Source of the DNA: Roseburia sp.
Lineage (GTDB): Bacteria; Bacillota; Clostridia; Lachnospirales; Lachnospiraceae
Assembly (NCBI GenBank): GCA_019421345.1
Contig: JAHZFL010000029.1
Span: 1-15,973, forward strand
Direction of reading: 5' to 3'
DNA: 15,973 nucleotides
The notes beneath the pieces were generated by a model. The model saw only the letters and a program-made list of their open reading frames with translations, did not search any database and was not told the origin of the DNA. Below are positions 13,951 through 15,973 of the stretch, piece by piece; positions within the stretch are counted from its first letter, which is position 1, and every line of letters begins with the position of its first letter. Both the position numbers and the translations under genes were made by a program.

Positions 13951-14673
13951 TTACCCCTGATACAATCCCCCAAAATCGATCAACGGATAAATATCATCCA
14001 TTTCTTCGATCAGCTTTGCATTCAGGTTCACCCAGCTACGGCATTTATCAAGAATTATAGCGTCGCTAGTCACTACATTTTCAAGCTTTTCCAACGTCAC
14101 GTCGACATCATTGATCACCTCTGCCTCTACCTCAAACGAAAACGCCCCCAGTAATTCGAGAATCTGCTGCTTTAACCGCCCGGAATTAGATACCGGCGCA
14201 TCCAGATAAAATATTACCTTTGCCACATTGTATTTTTCAAGAGCTTCGCCAATCAGCCTGATCGCAGGCGCTGTCTTATCAATTAACCGATACGTCCCTC
14301 TCAGTCCTGCCAAATCCCGAATCGTTCCATCCATGCATTTGATTAACAAGGAATTTGATAAAGCGACCTCCAGAGTGATGATCGTATTAAATCCATCAAT
14401 GTTTACAATACTTTGGGGAAGAATATTTTTTATTTCCTTATTTTTTCTCACTTTGATGCTGTCTTCGGAGGAAACGGCTCTTACCAGTGCTAATCTCTGT
14501 CGTTCAGACAGTAGGTAATGATTTCCCACAAACGTGGCTGCTCCTTTGATATGATAGCCCCGATTTAATAAATACGCCAGATCACGTCCCGCTTTTTGTA
14601 ATGTATCGACAGATTTTCCGCTAAACTCCTTTTGATCGTTTGGAGCATAGCCTCTTTTCACAGTCGCGCTCAT
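13951..14673 (-). CDS. DUF434/DUF5616 domain protein
   Basis: A 240-residue soluble protein. The N-terminal part, KRGYAPNDQKEF then LQKAGRDLAYLLNRGY and ATFVGNHYLLSERQRLALVRAV (about residues 6-67), is the DUF434 domain. The remainder (about 85-230), with IDGFNTIITLEVALS, CMDGTIRDLAGLRGTYRLID, VIFYLDAPVSNSGRLKQQI and DAIILDKCRSWVNL, fits DUF5616, a Rossmann-like region resembling NYN/PIN-type folds with its conserved aspartates. A nucleic-acid role is possible but is only my inference. AGGAGG lies one base before an ATG at 14679 but seven bases before the ATG at 14673, so the latter is the probable start. A weak minus-strand promoter (TTGTAG-17-TAAGAT) may lie in the gap at 14701-14729. Confidence 0.82.
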   Translation of the reverse strand: MSATVKRGYAPNDQKEFSGKSVDTLQKAGRDLAYLLNRGYHIKGAATFVGNHYLLSERQRLALVRAVSSEDSIKVRKNKEIKNILPQSIVNIDGFNTIITLEVALSNSLLIKCMDGTIRDLAGLRGTYRLIDKTAPAIRLIGEALEKYNVAKVIFYLDAPVSNSGRLKQQILELLGAFSFEVEAEVINDVDVTLEKLENVVTSDAIILDKCRSWVNLNAKLIEEMDDIYPLIDFGGLYQG

Positions 14674-14797
14674 CCGCATTCCTCCTAAACACCTATCTTA
14701 TTCCTCTGATCTATCCCCTACAAAACTGCTCCGATTGCCGCTGTGGTGCGTTCCGGTAACAGTTCAGCGGAACAACGTACGTTCAAGCCGAGTGAAA

Positions 14798-15196
14798 CTA
14801 TATCTTATTATACTGTTTCAGTGGAACCCATTGTTGGACTATTTCATCAACATCCTTTAAATTTATATATAAGTAATATTCATCTTTGTCCCTCATGGTC
14901 ATATCATACTTCTTACCTAAAATGGTGTTCCTTGTATATAACATAATTTTATCGCCTTCTATTACTGAACCTGTAAATTCATCACCCTTATATTTGACAA
15001 TGGTATTTTTTTCGAACACAATATCTAAATCTTCTAATTTTACCATTTTCATATAACGATTCGTGTCAATTTTTTTAAATCCATTTTCCAAGTCAATACT
15101 ATTCTCTGAGTATATTGCATATGTCCCATCACTTTTGCAAAGAAATTCATATTCTTGTTCTTTAAAAAGGGTTTTTTTACCTAATGTTCTTATCAT
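14798..15196 (-). CDS. Putative immunity protein for the adjacent toxin domain
   Basis: A 132-residue protein without a signal peptide or membrane segment, rich in Lys, Asp, Glu, Tyr and Ile. Its alternating pattern suggests mostly beta strands (YEFLCKSDGTYAIYS, MVKLEDLDIVFEKNTIV, KYKGDEFTGSVIEGDKIMLY). I do not recognise the family. It follows the toxin-like ORF by 20 bases on the same strand, with a strong AAGGAGAGG seven bases before its ATG. Small acidic or mixed-charge proteins in this position are usually the immunity partner of a polymorphic toxin. The gene is clearly more AT-rich than the housekeeping genes, which suggests acquisition. Its role is inferred from position and composition only. 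Confidence 0.55.
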   Translation of the reverse strand: MIRTLGKKTLFKEQEYEFLCKSDGTYAIYSENSIDLENGFKKIDTNRYMKMVKLEDLDIVFEKNTIVKYKGDEFTGSVIEGDKIMLYTRNTILGKKYDMTMRDKDEYYLYINLKDVDEIVQQWVPLKQYNKI

Positions 15197-15216
15197 ACTT
15201 TATCCTCTCCTTATTA

Positions 15217-15909
15217 TTAATTTGTGATTACTGGCACAAACTTTTTTAAATCTTCATCATACACTGCTTTTAATATTTCCTTTCCTTCACTAGTAATTTC
15301 TATCATTTGAGCACCATTGTTTATTGACAAACCATCACTATAAAACTCTGGGATAACTTGTCCATTAGTTGCCGATGTAAAACCATTCCCTGTAAAAGGC
15401 GGCGTCATCAAAGAAACTTTCCCACCTGTAGGATTTGGCATTCCTTCTCCAAACGGGATTTTTATATCACTTACCTCACTAGATGTAAACCGGATAACTG
15501 TGACAGAACCATCAGCAGGACTAAAAGGTGTTCCCTCATAATCTAATCTTAATCCTTCAAACAGCCCTTTCGGATTTCTTAATTCAGAAACATCATGAAC
15601 AGTTGTAATACAGCCACCTATTTTACCGTCATTAAAGTTCATAAAACTACCATCTAAGTAACCATCAATATATGATGGATTTATAACTTTTTGCAAAAGC
15701 GTTTCTTCACCGGGAATCGGGACATTTTTTCTAATATTCTCCAAAATCGTAGCTTCATATGGTTTTAATTCAACCGATGATTTCCTCATAAGTGCCAAAA
15801 ACTCCTTTTCACTTATACCATTATCGGCAATCGTTCTTTTGATATTCCTTATAGTTACTGTATCGAGTAACCTTTCCCTCCTCCTCTTACACCCCTTCCC
15901 TCTTTCCAT
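15217..15909 (-). CDS. Putative polymorphic-toxin C-terminal domain
   Basis: A 230-codon frame. Residues 1-16 are an Arg/Lys/Gly-rich stretch unlike the rest. From about residue 17 the sequence is protein-like: helical DTVTIRNIKRTIADNGISEKEFLALM and LKPYEATILENIRKNVP, then PIPGEETLLQKVI and a beta-rich domain with GLRLDYEGTPF, SVTVIRFTSSEV, PPFTGNGFTSATNGQVIPEF and GAQMIEITSEGKEILKAVYD. The style is that of toxin domains at the C terminus of LXG, Rhs or related polymorphic toxins in clostridia, but I cannot name the enzymatic class. The start is doubtful: the ATG at 15909 has only CAGGG upstream, and another frame crosses it. It is probably the end of a longer toxin whose frame is broken or recombined here. 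The likely immunity gene lies 20 bases downstream. The region is AT-rich. Confidence 0.55.
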   Translation of the reverse strand: MERGKGCKRRRERLLDTVTIRNIKRTIADNGISEKEFLALMRKSSVELKPYEATILENIRKNVPIPGEETLLQKVINPSYIDGYLDGSFMNFNDGKIGGCITTVHDVSELRNPKGLFEGLRLDYEGTPFSPADGSVTVIRFTSSEVSDIKIPFGEGMPNPTGGKVSLMTPPFTGNGFTSATNGQVIPEFYSDGLSINNGAQMIEITSEGKEILKAVYDEDLKKFVPVITN

Positions 15910-15971
15910 GCAAACCCTGCTGTAACCGCGGAAAATCCGGCTTCTGCGATCGCAACTCCCCAGTCGATCTC
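15855..15971 (-). pseudogene. Tail of an upstream frame entering from the window edge
   Basis: Read in a frame one base off that of the toxin domain, the minus strand from the window edge encodes EIDWGVAIAEAGFSAVTAGF and then AWKEG, and stops at TAA (15857-15855). The first part is protein-like and has the Ala/Gly-rich helical look of the pre-toxin region of secreted toxins. The last 13 codons (RGVRGGGKGYSIQ) look like out-of-frame translation. The toxin-domain frame in the same stretch reads as implausible Arg/Cys-rich sequence. This supports a -1 frameshift or a recombination join in the purine-rich tract around 15870-15905. The rest of the gene lies outside the window. Confidence 0.45.
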
Positions 15972-15973
15972 TC

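Noticed and set aside
13700..13960. 86-codon plus-strand frame after the CPBP gene
   Set aside because: No binding site, low-complexity composition, starts inside the terminator-proximal region and runs into the end of the convergent DUF434 gene.
14773..14782. AACGTACGTT palindrome as an operator or attachment site
   Set aside because: A single 10-base palindrome without a second copy or nearby integrase gene is too little evidence.
15217..15909. ADP-ribosyltransferase assignment for the toxin domain
   Set aside because: RLDY and GFTSAT loosely recall the Arg and STS motifs, but no ExE or QxE motif follows in a suitable place, so the class is left open.

Overview
The window looks like chromosome of a spore-forming clostridial Firmicute, most likely Lachnospiraceae. 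This rests on SpmA/SpmB, a tmk/holB/yaaT-type housekeeping cluster close to that of Bacillus subtilis, strong AGGAGG ribosome binding sites and moderate GC. No rRNA, tRNA, CRISPR array or insertion sequence was recognised.

Layout. (1) 146-3192: the spore-maturation pair spmA-spmB on the minus strand diverges from a lipoprotein with a DUF885 metallopeptidase-like domain. Both transcription units have near-identical promoters that resemble the sporulation sigma-E type. (2) 3193-4638: a sigma-A promoter, a palindrome at the predicted transcription start and a structured leader precede a two-gene unit, a DUF1700-like membrane protein and a PadR regulator. (3) 4734-5015: a 30-codon membrane peptide on the minus strand and a convergent RNA of about 70 nt share a bidirectional terminator. 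Two direct repeats give the small RNA antisense blocks against the start codon and early codons of the peptide mRNA. This is the layout of the enterococcal par/Fst type I toxin-antitoxin locus, and I consider it the most interesting system here. (4) 5097-11375: a minus-strand operon with a guanylate-kinase-like protein, YaaR, DNA polymerase III delta prime (holB), RicT/YaaT (PSP1), TrmN6-type methyltransferase, Lgt, a DUF1835/DUF3658 protein and RsmI.

(5) 11475-12359: a DUF2935 four-helix protein. (6) 12389-13667: a CPBP-family intramembrane protease with a consensus promoter embedded in two copies of a palindromic operator, ending in a strong terminator. (7) 13668-13950: no recognised gene, but short direct and inverted repeats. 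(8) 13951-14673: a DUF434/DUF5616 protein. (9) 14798-15973: an AT-rich pair that looks like the C-terminal toxin domain of a polymorphic toxin and its immunity protein. A different reading frame runs in from the window edge and stops inside the start of the toxin ORF, which suggests a frameshift or a recombination junction.

All calls come from reading the sequence and recalling family features; no database search was run.
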